Source: Proteiniphilum sp. (GTDB taxonomy: Bacteria; Bacteroidota; Bacteroidia; Bacteroidales; Dysgonomonadaceae). From it: a DNA stretch of 44,861 nt. Where the stretch lies: assembly GCA_011620695.1 (NCBI GenBank), contig WOYT01000121.1, positions 1 to 44,861 of the forward strand, written 5' to 3'. The notes beneath the pieces are model-generated. The model worked only from the letters and a program-made list of their open reading frames with translations. It was not told the origin of the DNA and did no database searches. Below, piece after piece: positions 25,505 to 34,779 of this stretch. The translations under genes were made by a program, and so were the position numbers. The first letter of the stretch is position 1; the number at the start of each line of letters is the position of its first letter.

Positions 25505-26587
25505 ATGAGCAGAATTTACAGCATATTTACTGGTACCGGAAGCTATGTCCCGACCAGACAGGTAAAGAACGAAGCCTTTCTTGATAACGAGTTTTACGAA
25601 TCTTTCGGGGTGAAGATCGCAACGCCCAATGAGGAGATCGTACGGAAATTTGAGGAGATCACCACCATCTCCGAACGTCGTTATGCCGAGGATCATGAGG
25701 TGACCTCCGATTTGGCACTGATGGCTGCACAACGGGCGATAGAAGCTGCCGGGGTGGATAAGGAAGAGCTTGATTACATCATCTTTGCCCACAATTTTGG
25801 GGAGACGTTGGCGGACAACATGCGGATGGATGTGGTGCCGTCGCTGGCCTCTCGTCTGAAACATAAACTGGGCATTGCCAACCCCGCTTCGGTTGCTTAT
25901 GATGTCCTGTTCGGTTGTCCCGGCTGGGTGCAGGCGGTGATCCAGGCCGATTACTACATTCGCTCCGGTGATGCGAAAAAGGTGCTAGTGGTGGGTGCCG
26001 ATATCCTGTCGCGTGTGGCCGACCCGCATGACCGCGACAGCATGATCTATGCCGACGGTGCCGGGGCGGCTATCATGGAGGGACGCGAGAGTGACACCCC
26101 CCTTGGTATTCTGGGACACAACTCGCGCAGTGATGCACTCGACTATGTGCAGATGTTACGGATGGACTACTCCTATAATCCCGAGCTGGCGAAGAAGAAA
26201 GATTATTACCTGAAGATGCAGGGGCGTCGGCTCTACCAGTATGCGCTGGAGAACGTGCCGAAGACCATCAAGGCTGGGCTGGATAAGTTACAGCTTTCCA
26301 TCACCGAGATCCGCAAGGTGTTGCTGCATCAGGCCAACGGCAAGATGGATGATGCCATCCTGAAGCGGTTGTTCAAACTTTACAACCTGAAAGAGGTGCC
26401 TGAGAGCATCATGCCGATGACCATCTCCTGGCTTGGCAACTCATCGGTGGCCACCGTGCCGACGCTGCTGGACCTGATCACCCGTAAGGAGATGGATGGT
26501 CATGATCTGAAGTGTGGTGACATCATCATCCTCGCTTCCGTAGGGGCTGGCATGAACATCAACAGCATCGTTTACAGGATTCCCTGA
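25505..26587 (+). CDS. 3-oxoacyl-ACP synthase III-like protein
   Basis: KAS III enzymes condense an acyl-CoA starter with malonyl-ACP. The 360-aa protein keeps the catalytic triad: Cys138 in LFGCPGWVQAV, His275 in LLHQANGKMDD and Asn312 in LGNSSVATVP. It is longer than housekeeping FabH (about 320-330 aa), with an extended N-terminal segment (FEEITTISERRYAEDHEV), and stands alone rather than in a fatty-acid cluster. It may therefore start a specialised acyl chain, for example a branched or envelope lipid; that is inference. It converges on the nitroreductase gene with 27 bp between stops. Confidence 0.88.
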   Translation: MSRIYSIFTGTGSYVPTRQVKNEAFLDNEFYESFGVKIATPNEEIVRKFEEITTISERRYAEDHEVTSDLALMAAQRAIEAAGVDKEELDYIIFAHNFGETLADNMRMDVVPSLASRLKHKLGIANPASVAYDVLFGCPGWVQAVIQADYYIRSGDAKKVLVVGADILSRVADPHDRDSMIYADGAGAAIMEGRESDTPLGILGHNSRSDALDYVQMLRMDYSYNPELAKKKDYYLKMQGRRLYQYALENVPKTIKAGLDKLQLSITEIRKVLLHQANGKMDDAILKRLFKLYNLKEVPESIMPMTISWLGNSSVATVPTLLDLITRKEMDGHDLKCGDIIILASVGAGMNINSIVYRIP

Positions 26588-26614
26588 GCAGCTTTCAACA
26601 ACCTGATCGTTTTT

Positions 26615-27241
26615 TTACAACCGCTCTACCAACAGGTGGAGTGGTTTTCTTATCTTGGGCTGGTGTGCCAACCTGTCCTCTGCGGCATCGCGATAGCCGA
26701 GGGTGAGCATCAGCACCGTCTCCTCCTCCTCTTCATTGAGTTCAAGGAGACGGTTGAGTACTTTAGGGTTGAACCCCTCGATGGGAGTGGTGTCAATGCC
26801 CAGCAGTGCCGCTGCAAAGGTGGCATATCCCAGAGCCAGGTAGGTCTGATGGATGGTCCAGCTGAAGGTGTTGATGGCGGGATCATTGATCACTCTGTGT
26901 ATCTTCTTCCGGTAACTCTCTATCTGTTCATCGTTGGCATTTCTGACGCGTTTGAACTCACTTAGGAATCCTTCCAGATAGTTTTCGTCCAGTCGTTTTT
27001 TTGCTTTGAAGATCAGCAGGTGGGAGCATTGTTGCAGCACCACCTGGGGACAGGATTGCTCGTAGATCTGCGTTATCAGTTCCCTGTTTTCGGTGACGAT
27101 CACCTGGTAGGGTTGCAGACCGTATGATGAGGGAGTCAGACGAATCGCTTCCAGAATGGTCTCAAGCTCTTTCTCCGGAATCTTTTCTCCTGTCATTCGC
27201 TTGGTGGCATATCGCCAGTTCAGTGATTCTATGAGGTTCAT
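26615..27241 (-). CDS. nitroreductase-family NAD(P)H oxidoreductase
   Basis: The 208-aa FMN-dependent enzyme resembles NfsB-type nitroreductases: the opening SLNWRYATKRM (FMN-phosphate Arg), TPSSYGLQPYQVIV and the late LTLGYRDAAEDRLAHQPKIRK motif. Such proteins reduce quinones, nitroaromatics or other acceptors with NAD(P)H; the natural substrate is unknown. The start at 27241 is the family's usual one. A predicted two-tier hairpin lies 14 nt upstream of the start codon and may affect translation. Confidence 0.9.
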   Translation of the reverse strand: MNLIESLNWRYATKRMTGEKIPEKELETILEAIRLTPSSYGLQPYQVIVTENRELITQIYEQSCPQVVLQQCSHLLIFKAKKRLDENYLEGFLSEFKRVRNANDEQIESYRKKIHRVINDPAINTFSWTIHQTYLALGYATFAAALLGIDTTPIEGFNPKVLNRLLELNEEEEETVLMLTLGYRDAAEDRLAHQPKIRKPLHLLVERL

Positions 27242-27255
27242 AAAAGTATGCTAAA

Positions 27256-27306
27256 GTACAACGGGTCTTTTCTCCCGAAGAAATGTTCAAGCAGCCCCGT
27301 TGTTAC
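27256..27306 (-). promoter_or_regulatory. structured leader or terminator hairpin before the nitroreductase gene
   Basis: ACAACGGG (27258-27265) and CCCGTTGT (27296-27303) are perfect 8-bp inverted repeats; GTA/TAC extends them with one bulge. The loop holds a second stem TTTCT/AGAAA capped by UCGGG. On the minus strand it is followed by TTTAGCATACTTTT and then the ATG. It could be a leader element or the end of the upstream salvage operon. Confidence 0.4.
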
Positions 27307-27434
27307 AGATATTTATTGTTTTGAAAAACCATTAACAGATAGCATCAAAAAAAGGTTTTCAGTTTAACTTTTCTTGTCAGGTGAGGTGAATGGACCCGTT
27401 ATCGGCAGTAGCAGGGTTCCATAAACAGAGGGGG

Positions 27435-27776
27435 TCAGAACTGATCCGGCTCAGTCTTTGCAGCAGTGGCCGTGATGCTTCGGAAATCGCTGTCGAAGTG
27501 GGAGAGCAGCATCTCGATCAGTTTTGCATGAAAGGTGGTATAGAGTTTCGTGGTGATATGCTTCCGGTCTTTACGCTTCAGCAGGCCAAAGCGCAGTTCG
27601 TTCTCATCCACCCATATCTGGGGCTTAAAGAAGGCTTCGTTTCTCCACAGCAGAGCCCCATAGGTGAGTCGTCCGTCTCCCGTGCGGTCCCATTTGTCCG
27701 CTTTCTTATTGTCTATTGCCTCATAAATCTTGTCGAGTAGCAGATCCGGGTGGTTTGTTTGTATGATGATTGCCAT
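27435..27776 (-). CDS. conserved-looking 113-aa protein, last gene of the salvage operon
   Basis: I do not recognise a family. The protein is soluble and basic in the middle (LLKRKDRKHITTKLYTTFHAKLIEMLLSHF), with conserved-looking tryptophans (KADKWDRTGDGRLTYGALLWRNEAFFKPQIW) and no signal peptide, so it is cytoplasmic. Its start lies 5 bp after the murQ stop on the same strand, which indicates co-transcription and probably translational coupling. A role in handling the sugar-phosphate product or in regulating the pathway is possible, but only from its position. Confidence 0.75.
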   Translation of the reverse strand: MAIIIQTNHPDLLLDKIYEAIDNKKADKWDRTGDGRLTYGALLWRNEAFFKPQIWVDENELRFGLLKRKDRKHITTKLYTTFHAKLIEMLLSHFDSDFRSITATAAKTEPDQF

Positions 27777-27781
27777 ATTCT

Positions 27782-28606
27782 TTATGTTTCTTTTCCGTTT
27801 TTATATTGTTCAATAGCCTTTTTCACAGAGCCATGCAGCAGCAGCAGGTTCTTTGCCTGCTCGTAGTTCAGCGAGAGCTCATCGACGATCATTCGGGTAC
27901 CCCTGTCCACCAGCTTTTGGTTGGTGAGCTGCATGTTGACCATCCGGTTGCCTTTTACCCTGCCCAGCTTGATCATGGTGGCGGTGGTGATCATGTTGAG
28001 CACCATTTTCTGTGCCGTTCCTGATTTCATGCGGGTGCTGCCGGTCACATACTCTGGTCCCACCACCGGCTCAATTTTTATTTCTGCCTCAGCTGCCACT
28101 GGCGAGTCGGGGTTGCAACTGATGGCGGCGGTGAGGATCCCTTTCTCACGGGCACGGCGGAGTGCGCCAATCACATAGGGGGTGGTGCCGGAAGCGGCGA
28201 TGCCAACAAGCACATCATCCTTCCCGATTTTATGCTTCATCAGATCCTCCCATCCCTTGTCGTAATCATCCTCTGCGTGTTCCACCGGGTTACGCAGGGC
28301 GATGTCGCCTCCCGCAATCAGGCCGATCACGTAGCTGTTGGGCATGCCAAAAGTGGGTGGTATCTCCGAGGCATCCAGCACACCCAGCCGTCCGCTGGTG
28401 CCGGCACCAATGTAAAAGAGTCGTCCACCACGACGCATTCGCTCTACGATGCCAGTGACCAGACGTTCAATGTCGGGGATGGTCTTCTTTACAGCCAGCG
28501 CTACCTTTTGGTCCTCGGCATTGATTTCGGTCAGGATCTCCTGCACCGTTTTTTTCTCCAGGTCGTTGTAGAGCGATTCCTGTTCGGTTATCTTGATAAA
28601 TGTCAT
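27782..28606 (-). CDS. murQ: N-acetylmuramic acid 6-phosphate etherase
   Basis: MurQ cleaves the lactyl ether of MurNAc-6-phosphate to GlcNAc-6-phosphate and D-lactate in the cytoplasm. The 274-aa SIS-domain protein has the phosphosugar-binding GAGTSGRLGVLDASEIPPTFG with Glu81 and Glu112 at the positions of the E. coli catalytic pair Glu83/Glu114, and the later STRMKSGTAQKMVLNMITT signature. It is slightly shorter than the E. coli enzyme (298 aa). It lies between the kinase gene (27 bp upstream) and the 113-aa gene (5 bp downstream). Confidence 0.96.
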   Translation of the reverse strand: MTFIKITEQESLYNDLEKKTVQEILTEINAEDQKVALAVKKTIPDIERLVTGIVERMRRGGRLFYIGAGTSGRLGVLDASEIPPTFGMPNSYVIGLIAGGDIALRNPVEHAEDDYDKGWEDLMKHKIGKDDVLVGIAASGTTPYVIGALRRAREKGILTAAISCNPDSPVAAEAEIKIEPVVGPEYVTGSTRMKSGTAQKMVLNMITTATMIKLGRVKGNRMVNMQLTNQKLVDRGTRMIVDELSLNYEQAKNLLLLHGSVKKAIEQYKNGKET

Positions 28607-28633
28607 TTCGATGTATGATATGGGATATGGGAT

Positions 28634-29488
28634 TTATTTGTAATAATTGATCAATCCGGGCATGGGCGATTGTTCTATTTGTCCAATGGTGATTCCTTTT
28701 GTTGTGGCAACCTTTCTCAGGATATCCGCGAAATGCCAGGCGATGGATCCCACAAAATGGACCGTCTGTTCGTGGTAATCATACTGCATCACATTTCGTT
28801 CAAAAAAATCGGAGAAGCCCCTGAATACGATCCTGTAGATGCTATCGTCAGCAATGTAGCTGAGCAGGAAAGGGGCGAGGCTGGCCAGGAAGCGGCTGGG
28901 GAATGGCTGACGGTACACCTTGTCGATGATGAGGGCAGGAGTAAGCTGGTATTCCTCCAGCAGTTTTTCTTTTAACCCCAGTGTGAGCTGGTTCTTCAGG
29001 GCATCACCCACCAGCTGTTTGCCCATGGCAGCACCGCTACCCTCATCACCCAGTATAAAACCCAGGGGCGAAACATGAGAGATGATCTCACTGCCACTCC
29101 ATTCACAGGAGTTACTGCCTGTACCCAGTATGCAGGCAATGCCTGGTGCATCACCGCACAGGCTGTGTGCTGCAGCAACCAGGTCGCTGAAGACATGGAT
29201 GGATTCTATTGGAAATGAACTGTAGAGAGCCTTTTCAACGAGATGGCTTTTATCGGGAGTACAGCCGCTGCCGTAGAAGTGGATCGCATGGATCTCACGC
29301 TCTTTCAGATGTGGCCGGACCTGTAGTCTGATCTCCTCTGCGATCTCCTCTTCCGTTTGATATACCGGACTGAGCCCTTTCCCGTAAAAGCGCTGCAGGA
29401 TCTCTCCATCGCATGTCAGACACCACTCGGTCTTGGTCGCGCCACTGTCGGCAATCAGGTTGTTTCCCTTTGTTGTTTGATGAATCAT
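28634..29488 (-). CDS. murK: BadF/BadG-family amino-sugar kinase, probable MurNAc kinase MurK
   Basis: The kinase should phosphorylate MurNAc (and perhaps GlcNAc) at C6 with ATP. ATG 29488 gives 284 aa with ADSGATKTEW at the start (phosphate-1 loop); the ORF track's 50 extra residues are upstream sequence. Other ASKHA-fold motifs are ILGTGSNSCEW (phosphate 2) and GFILGDEGSGAAMGK (adenosine/BadF signature). BadF/BadG amino-sugar kinases include GlcNAc kinases, so specificity comes from context: it sits between the MurT transporter and MurQ genes, the order of the Tannerella forsythia murTKQ operon. Confidence 0.85.
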   Translation of the reverse strand: MIHQTTKGNNLIADSGATKTEWCLTCDGEILQRFYGKGLSPVYQTEEEIAEEIRLQVRPHLKEREIHAIHFYGSGCTPDKSHLVEKALYSSFPIESIHVFSDLVAAAHSLCGDAPGIACILGTGSNSCEWSGSEIISHVSPLGFILGDEGSGAAMGKQLVGDALKNQLTLGLKEKLLEEYQLTPALIIDKVYRQPFPSRFLASLAPFLLSYIADDSIYRIVFRGFSDFFERNVMQYDYHEQTVHFVGSIAWHFADILRKVATTKGITIGQIEQSPMPGLINYYK

Positions 29489-29529
29489 AGCTCTCTCTCT
29501 TTGTTGTGCTATAAACCAATAACCGGCCT

Positions 29530-30702
29530 CTATAGTTTGATAAAAATATTTTTTTTGTAGAGGATATATCCGAACAGCCAGCAAAGGGTGATGAAGAGCA
29601 GCGCATAGAGCAGCGATCCGAAATAATCTCCTGCCCATGGTCGCAGCAGCACCTCATAGGCAAACCCTTTGATAGAGATGCGCTCACCCTGCCATCCAAA
29701 CTGGATGTTGGAGAGCAGGTTGGCCAATACACCCGCGAAAACATATACAATCAGCGGGTTCACCCCAAATGCGTGAAAGAAGCGGCTCCATTTCTCTTTT
29801 TTCCGGATATCGATGATCCAGATCAGCAACCCCAGCAATTGAGCAGCAAAGCCGGTGGTCACGAGTACAAACGTGGGACTCCATATTTTCTTGTTGAGGG
29901 GGCATCCATATTGCAGCAGCAAACCGGAGAAGGCAAGGATGGTCCCCCAGATCAGCAGTTTCTCCACACGGGTGTGGTTGTCTTTGTGCTCCACGATCAG
30001 CTTCCCGAAAAGAAAGCCAATCAATACATGGGCGATGGAGGGGAGGGTGCTGAGCAGCCCTTCGGGGTCGAAGGCAATGCGCACGCCTTCCGGTGTGGTA
30101 TCTTTGTACATATGGGCGGTACCCCATAATGCTTTATCGACCACCGCGATGATGTTCTCTTCCGACAGTTCAAACCCTTTGCCGAAGCGAAGAATCAGGT
30201 AGTAGCCCAGCAACAGGATGCCAATCACCCATGGCAGCAGTTTGCCCTTCACCAAAACTACTGTCAGCGCGGCAAAACCGTATGCCAGCGCCAGCCGTTG
30301 CAGTACCCCGAGTATGCGGAGGGTGTCGAAATGGGTTGCCGCCACACCGAACGACTCTCCCGAAGCGAGTCCCCGCGTGAGTTGTCCGAACCATCCCAGT
30401 GCCAGTCCGATCAGGAAGATGAGGAGGGTGCGACGCACAATTTTCCAGATGGCTGCTTTGGAGGGTTCAAAGTTGAATTTCCGGAGCGACATGAAAGTGG
30501 AGACCCCCATGATAAACATAAAGAAGGGGAAGACCAGGTCGGTGGGGGTGAGCCCGTTCCAGTGAGCATGCCGGAGCGGTGCATAGGCGTAGCTCCACGA
30601 GCCGGGATTGTTGACCATGATCATGCCGGCGATGGTGATACCGCGGAGTATGTCGAGGGACAAGAGGCGGTTGCTCTGTTTGGCGGAAAGAGTTGCATTC
30701 AT
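29530..30702 (-). CDS. murT: MurT-type inner-membrane MurNAc transporter (DUF5009/HGSNAT-like)
   Basis: The 390-aa protein has about ten membrane segments and the DUF5009/heparan-alpha-glucosaminide acetyltransferase-like opening RLLSLDILRGITIAGMIMV, then HWNGLTPTDLVFPFFMFIMG. In T. forsythia a protein of this family, MurT, was reported to import MurNAc across the inner membrane. Database annotation often calls the family an acyltransferase, so an acyl-transfer role is the alternative. Gene order (MurT, kinase, MurQ) supports the transporter call. It follows namZ by 116 bp with no clear -7 box between them. Confidence 0.8.
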   Translation of the reverse strand: MNATLSAKQSNRLLSLDILRGITIAGMIMVNNPGSWSYAYAPLRHAHWNGLTPTDLVFPFFMFIMGVSTFMSLRKFNFEPSKAAIWKIVRRTLLIFLIGLALGWFGQLTRGLASGESFGVAATHFDTLRILGVLQRLALAYGFAALTVVLVKGKLLPWVIGILLLGYYLILRFGKGFELSEENIIAVVDKALWGTAHMYKDTTPEGVRIAFDPEGLLSTLPSIAHVLIGFLFGKLIVEHKDNHTRVEKLLIWGTILAFSGLLLQYGCPLNKKIWSPTFVLVTTGFAAQLLGLLIWIIDIRKKEKWSRFFHAFGVNPLIVYVFAGVLANLLSNIQFGWQGERISIKGFAYEVLLRPWAGDYFGSLLYALLFITLCWLFGYILYKKNIFIKL

Positions 30703-30818
30703 AGATGATTATGAATAATTTGTTTGTTTTGTTTTGGACATTTACATCTGTGACCGTGATCTGAACGGTCAATTGTATGTCTTAAGATATGTGTGTTCAT
30801 TAAACTTACCTGAGCAAT

Positions 30819-32084
30819 TCAGCGGTAAAGATAGTATTTCTTCGAGAATTTCCTGAATGCTTCCTCGTCTTTCGTCCAGTAAGACTGTATATCGGTGAAA
30901 CGATGATTTTTGGAAAATTCCAGGCGGATAAAATCGCTGCCACACACCTTGTCGAACATATCGAACCGGTTCTCCGGCGCATGGTCAAACACTTTGTAAT
31001 CAGGATAAAGTTCTGCTGCCACCTCCATCACATGAAACTGAATATCCGACAGGCGGGCTTTCGCGAAATCGGTGAGGTAGATCTGTACTCCCTGGTAATT
31101 CTTTCCCTGTCCCACTGAATAGTAGGGCTTCAGGTGTATGGGGCGGAAGGTGACACCGGGCAGATTTTTCATGTTCAGCGCTTTGGCAAATGCTTCTGCA
31201 TTGATCCATTCGGCTGCAAACATCTCGAAGGGAAGGGTGTAGCCCACGCCAATGGAGATATATCCCAGTTCACCGAGGATGCCTGATGCGGGGTAGAAAC
31301 AGGCCGAGTGTGCAAAGGGAATATGGGGTGAGGTGGGTACCCAGGGCAGGCCGGTATCATCGAAGTTCATCCTGCGACGCCATTTTTTCATCTTCACCAC
31401 CGTCAGTTTGCAAGGTTGCGGATTCATCTGTTCCCCGTTGATCATCTCTGCCAGCTCACCGCAGGTGAGGCCATAGACATAGGGAATTTTCAGCTGACTG
31501 ACAAACGAAAAGAAGCCCTCTTCCACCAGGTTACCTTCCACCTTAAGTCCGCCCAGCGGGTTGGGACGGTCCAGCACCACGAATTCGATGTCGTTTTCTG
31601 CTGCCGCCTGCATAGCCAGGTACAGGGTGGAGATGTAGGTATAGGAGCGGCAACCAATATCCTGGATATCATATACCAGCAGATCCAGACCCTGCAGCAT
31701 CTCTTTGGTCGGCTTTCGTGTAGCACCGTAAAGTGAATAGACAGGGATGCCGGTATCGGGATCTTTGAAGTCGGACACCTTGTCACCGGCATGTACATCG
31801 CCGCGCACGCCGTGCTCGGGACCGTAGAGCGCCACGAGCTGCACGTTGGGTGCTTCGTGCAGGATGTCGATGGTCGATTTCAGGTTGTTGTCCACCCCCG
31901 TGGGGTTGGTGATCAGTCCCACCCGTTTGCCCTGGAGGATCCTGAAGCTGGACTCCTTCAGCACTTCGATTCCGGTCTTCACCTTGATTTTCTGTGCAAA
32001 AGCGGTCGTGGTGAATATCAGTCCGCCGATAATCATGGCGAAAAGCCAGCCCGATTTCCGGGACATTCGCAGGTTTGTTTTCAT
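30819..32084 (-). CDS. namZ: exo-beta-N-acetylmuramidase NamZ (DUF1343, GH171)
   Basis: NamZ enzymes cleave single MurNAc residues from the non-reducing end of peptide-free peptidoglycan chains; this was shown for B. subtilis YbbC and T. forsythia homologues. The protein keeps the family motifs GKRVGLITNPTGV, the active-site LYGPEHGVRGD, YDIQDIGCRSYTYISTL and LDRPNPLGG. A signal peptide (core LFAMIIGGLIFTTTAFA) places it in the periplasm. I use ATG 32084 (MKTNLRMSRKSG); ATG 32108 adds eight residues and is equally in frame. It lies just downstream of the AmpG-like gene. Confidence 0.9.
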   Translation of the reverse strand: MKTNLRMSRKSGWLFAMIIGGLIFTTTAFAQKIKVKTGIEVLKESSFRILQGKRVGLITNPTGVDNNLKSTIDILHEAPNVQLVALYGPEHGVRGDVHAGDKVSDFKDPDTGIPVYSLYGATRKPTKEMLQGLDLLVYDIQDIGCRSYTYISTLYLAMQAAAENDIEFVVLDRPNPLGGLKVEGNLVEEGFFSFVSQLKIPYVYGLTCGELAEMINGEQMNPQPCKLTVVKMKKWRRRMNFDDTGLPWVPTSPHIPFAHSACFYPASGILGELGYISIGVGYTLPFEMFAAEWINAEAFAKALNMKNLPGVTFRPIHLKPYYSVGQGKNYQGVQIYLTDFAKARLSDIQFHVMEVAAELYPDYKVFDHAPENRFDMFDKVCGSDFIRLEFSKNHRFTDIQSYWTKDEEAFRKFSKKYYLYR

Positions 32085-32130
32085 AATTCTGATTTTAAAC
32101 CTTTTCATATGTGTGCATCATTCGCTCGTA

Positions 32131-33423
32131 TCATGCTGTTTCCTGTTCCTCTTTTTTAGATCTGCCAAAGTCGGGATCCACCTTCATAAAGGGGATCAGC
32201 AGCAACGTGGGGATCGTGAAGAGGATGATCAGGATAAAGAAATGCAGATATCCCAGCTGTTCCTGGATCCATCCGGCAGCCATGCCGGGCAGCATCATCC
32301 CTAAAGCCATGAATCCCGTGCAAATGGAATAGTGGGCAGTTTTGTGTTCACCCTGCGAGAAATAGATCAGGTAGAGCATATAGGCTGTAAACCCGAAGCC
32401 GTATCCAAACTGTTCAATCGCCACGGCCACATTCACCCAGATAAAGTTTGCAGGTTGATAAAATGCAAGGAAAAGGTATGCCGCATTGGGCAGGGTGATG
32501 GTCAGCGCCATGGGCCAGAGCCAGTATTTCAACCCGTTGCGGGAGGCTACGATCCCCCCAATGATACCCCCAAGGGTGAGGGCAATCACACCCACGGTGC
32601 CATAGGTGATGCCTACTTCGGAGGTGCTTAATCCCAGTCCCCCCACCTCACGGCTGTCGAGTAGAAACGGCGACGCCAGCTTCACCAGCATCGCTTCGGC
32701 CAGCCGGTACAATAACATAAAGGCGATGGCCAGTCCGATTCCTTTTTTTGTGAAAAACGATTTGAAGGTATTGCCAAATTCCGTCATTACCTCCCTGGGC
32801 GTGAAGGCAGCTTTTCCGGTATCACCGGTTGGGTAGGGAAGGACAAAGCGGTGATAGACGAAAAAAACGAGGAAGAGCCCTGCCAGAATAAAGAAGGTGA
32901 GGCTCCAGGCATAAGGGATTTTGCCGGTCGATTTTTCCAGGAATCCTGCCAATACAACGAGCAATCCCTGTCCGGTAATCGAGGCAAAGCGATAGAAGGT
33001 GCTGCGGATCCCCACGAAGAAAGATTGTTGTGAATCATCGAGCGCGAGCATGTAGAAGCCGTCGGCCGCGATGTCGTGTGTGGCGGAGCTGAAGGCCATC
33101 AGCCAGAAGAAGGCGAGCGATGCCTGGAGGAAGAAGGGCGTGGGGAGGGTAAAGGCCACGCCTGCCAGGCCGGCACCAATCAGCAGCTGCATGGAGACGA
33201 TCCACCATCGTTTGGTTTTCAGGATATCGACAAACGGGCTCCAGAAAGGTTTGATTACCCAGGGGAGATACAGCCAGCTTGTGTATAAGGCAATTTCGGT
33301 GTTGGAGAGGCCGAAGCGTTTGTACATGATCACCGAAACGGTCATCACAGCCACATAGGGCAATCCTTCTGCAAAATAGAGGGTGGGGATCCATGCCCAG
33401 GGGTTGCGTGTTGATTGATTCAT
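32131..33423 (-). CDS. AmpG-like MFS muropeptide permease
   Basis: The 430-aa inner-membrane protein has about 12 membrane segments and AmpG-like features: WIPTLYFAEGLPY at the start, LPWVIKPFWSPFVD (AmpG pattern K-W-x-W-x-P-x-x-D), and the SATHDIAADGFYM motif in helix 4. AmpG imports GlcNAc-anhydroMurNAc(-peptides) from the periplasm. Together with MurT it gives the operon two import routes, one for disaccharides and one for free MurNAc. It starts 12 bp after the SpoIID gene's stop. Confidence 0.87.
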   Translation of the reverse strand: MNQSTRNPWAWIPTLYFAEGLPYVAVMTVSVIMYKRFGLSNTEIALYTSWLYLPWVIKPFWSPFVDILKTKRWWIVSMQLLIGAGLAGVAFTLPTPFFLQASLAFFWLMAFSSATHDIAADGFYMLALDDSQQSFFVGIRSTFYRFASITGQGLLVVLAGFLEKSTGKIPYAWSLTFFILAGLFLVFFVYHRFVLPYPTGDTGKAAFTPREVMTEFGNTFKSFFTKKGIGLAIAFMLLYRLAEAMLVKLASPFLLDSREVGGLGLSTSEVGITYGTVGVIALTLGGIIGGIVASRNGLKYWLWPMALTITLPNAAYLFLAFYQPANFIWVNVAVAIEQFGYGFGFTAYMLYLIYFSQGEHKTAHYSICTGFMALGMMLPGMAAGWIQEQLGYLHFFILIILFTIPTLLLIPFMKVDPDFGRSKKEEQETA

Positions 33424-33435
33424 TTGTAGGGTGTT

Positions 33436-34779
33436 TTAATATTTCTTGTCGATCTTCGTATCGGGAAAATAGTGATGCAGGATCTCTTCGTAGTTGTACC
33501 CCTTCTCCGCCATCATGGCGGCACCGATCTGGCACAAACCCACACCGTGGCCCCAGCCGGCACCGGTCAGCGTGAACTTTTGTGGGATCCCTTCGTCGTT
33601 CTCTTCCTCCGCATCCACCACGAAGGCGGAGCTGTAGAGGTGTGAGCTGGAGAGCGTACGCCGTATCTCCAGCTCCTTGCCGATGGTCATCACCCTCTCC
33701 GTGCCGATGATCTTCAGCCGGATGATGCGTCCCGAGGTACCCCGTTCGAGTGGTTGCAGGTCGATGATCTCGCCGTAATCGATGCCGGAGCGTTCTCTGA
33801 TCAGCAGGCTGAGCTCCTCCTGCGAATAGACCACCTTCCAGCGGTAAAAGTCGGCTGTCTCCTGGTCGTAGTCGTTGAGCACCTGCCGGAGTACATCAGC
33901 ATCCCCTGTATTGCAGAAAGCGGGGGGTGAGGAGCGTATCCATTCATCGGCATTCTCTTCCACGGTGAGATCGGGCAGGGGAGCATCGCCGGTGAAATCT
34001 GCCTTCCCCTGCAGGTAGGGATGTGCGATGGGTTCCCACACATTCTCGAAGGTCTCCATCACGCCGCCGCAGCATTTTGAGAAGCGGGCATCGCAGATGG
34101 TATCGCCGTAGGAGATCACCTTTCCGCGAGTTTCATCGATCACCTTGTTTACCAGCGCGGTTGTTTGACGGGTGATGCCCTGGTAGCGCTGGCAATGGTC
34201 GTCGGCACAGACATCGAACCGGGCATGATCCTCGCGGTCGTACCAGCGGATGATCTCGGTAGGTGATTCAAAGGAGGTCTTGTATTTACCCACAATCTTC
34301 TTGTTCTTTTGTATCTGCGCCAGAAGCCAGCTGCGGGAGATCACGGCATGTGCCTTCAGCAGCTCTTCGGAGCTGGTGGCACTCATCTCGGAGGAGATGA
34401 CGCTCCTGAGGTAATCCTCCAGGGAGACGATGTTGATGGCGGTGATGCCGCCCTTCTCCACGATGATTTTCAATCCCCCCTGAAAACGCTGGTTCTCCCT
34501 GCGTTCCCAGTGGAAGTGGAGGCCGATGATCACATCCTTCAACTCGAAGGTGTCGTGGTGAAAATCTTCCGGCTTGAAGGAGAGCTCATCCAACAGCTCC
34601 CCGTTGAACAGGATTTTTCCCTTCGAGTACGCAGCTGAATAATCACCCGGCAGCATTTCTTTTTCCTCCAACTGATATGCGGAGGAGAGTGAAAAATGGA
34701 TGGTGGGTTGTTCCAAGAGGATGCCGACCTGTATCAGTGGTTCGTTTATTTCAATCTCTTTCTTGCCTGTAGTTCCCAT
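33436..34779 (-). CDS. SpoIID/LytB-domain protein without a signal peptide
   Basis: SpoIID proteins are lytic transglycosylases acting on stem-peptide-free glycan strands. The 447-aa protein has an N-terminal domain of about 130 residues, the SpoIID core [20 protein letters not shown] with the catalytic-type Glu and [12 protein letters not shown], the [13 protein letters not shown] motif, and the C-terminal [22 protein letters not shown] signature. No signal peptide or membrane helix is visible, and an in-frame stop lies just upstream of the ATG, so the start cannot be moved back. It overlaps the end of the glycosyltransferase gene by 34 nt in another frame. A cytoplasmic target is therefore implied, unlike its exported homologues. 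Confidence 0.85.
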   Translation of the reverse strand: MGTTGKKEIEINEPLIQVGILLEQPTIHFSLSSAYQLEEKEMLPGDYSAAYSKGKILFNGELLDELSFKPEDFHHDTFELKDVIIGLHFHWERRENQRFQGGLKIIVEKGGITAINIVSLEDYLRSVISSEMSATSSEELLKAHAVISRSWLLAQIQKNKKIVGKYKTSFESPTEIIRWYDREDHARFDVCADDHCQRYQGITRQTTALVNKVIDETRGKVISYGDTICDARFSKCCGGVMETFENVWEPIAHPYLQGKADFTGDAPLPDLTVEENADEWIRSSPPAFCNTGDADVLRQVLNDYDQETADFYRWKVVYSQEELSLLIRERSGIDYGEIIDLQPLERGTSGRIIRLKIIGTERVMTIGKELEIRRTLSSSHLYSSAFVVDAEEENDEGIPQKFTLTGAGWGHGVGLCQIGAAMMAEKGYNYEEILHHYFPDTKIDKKY

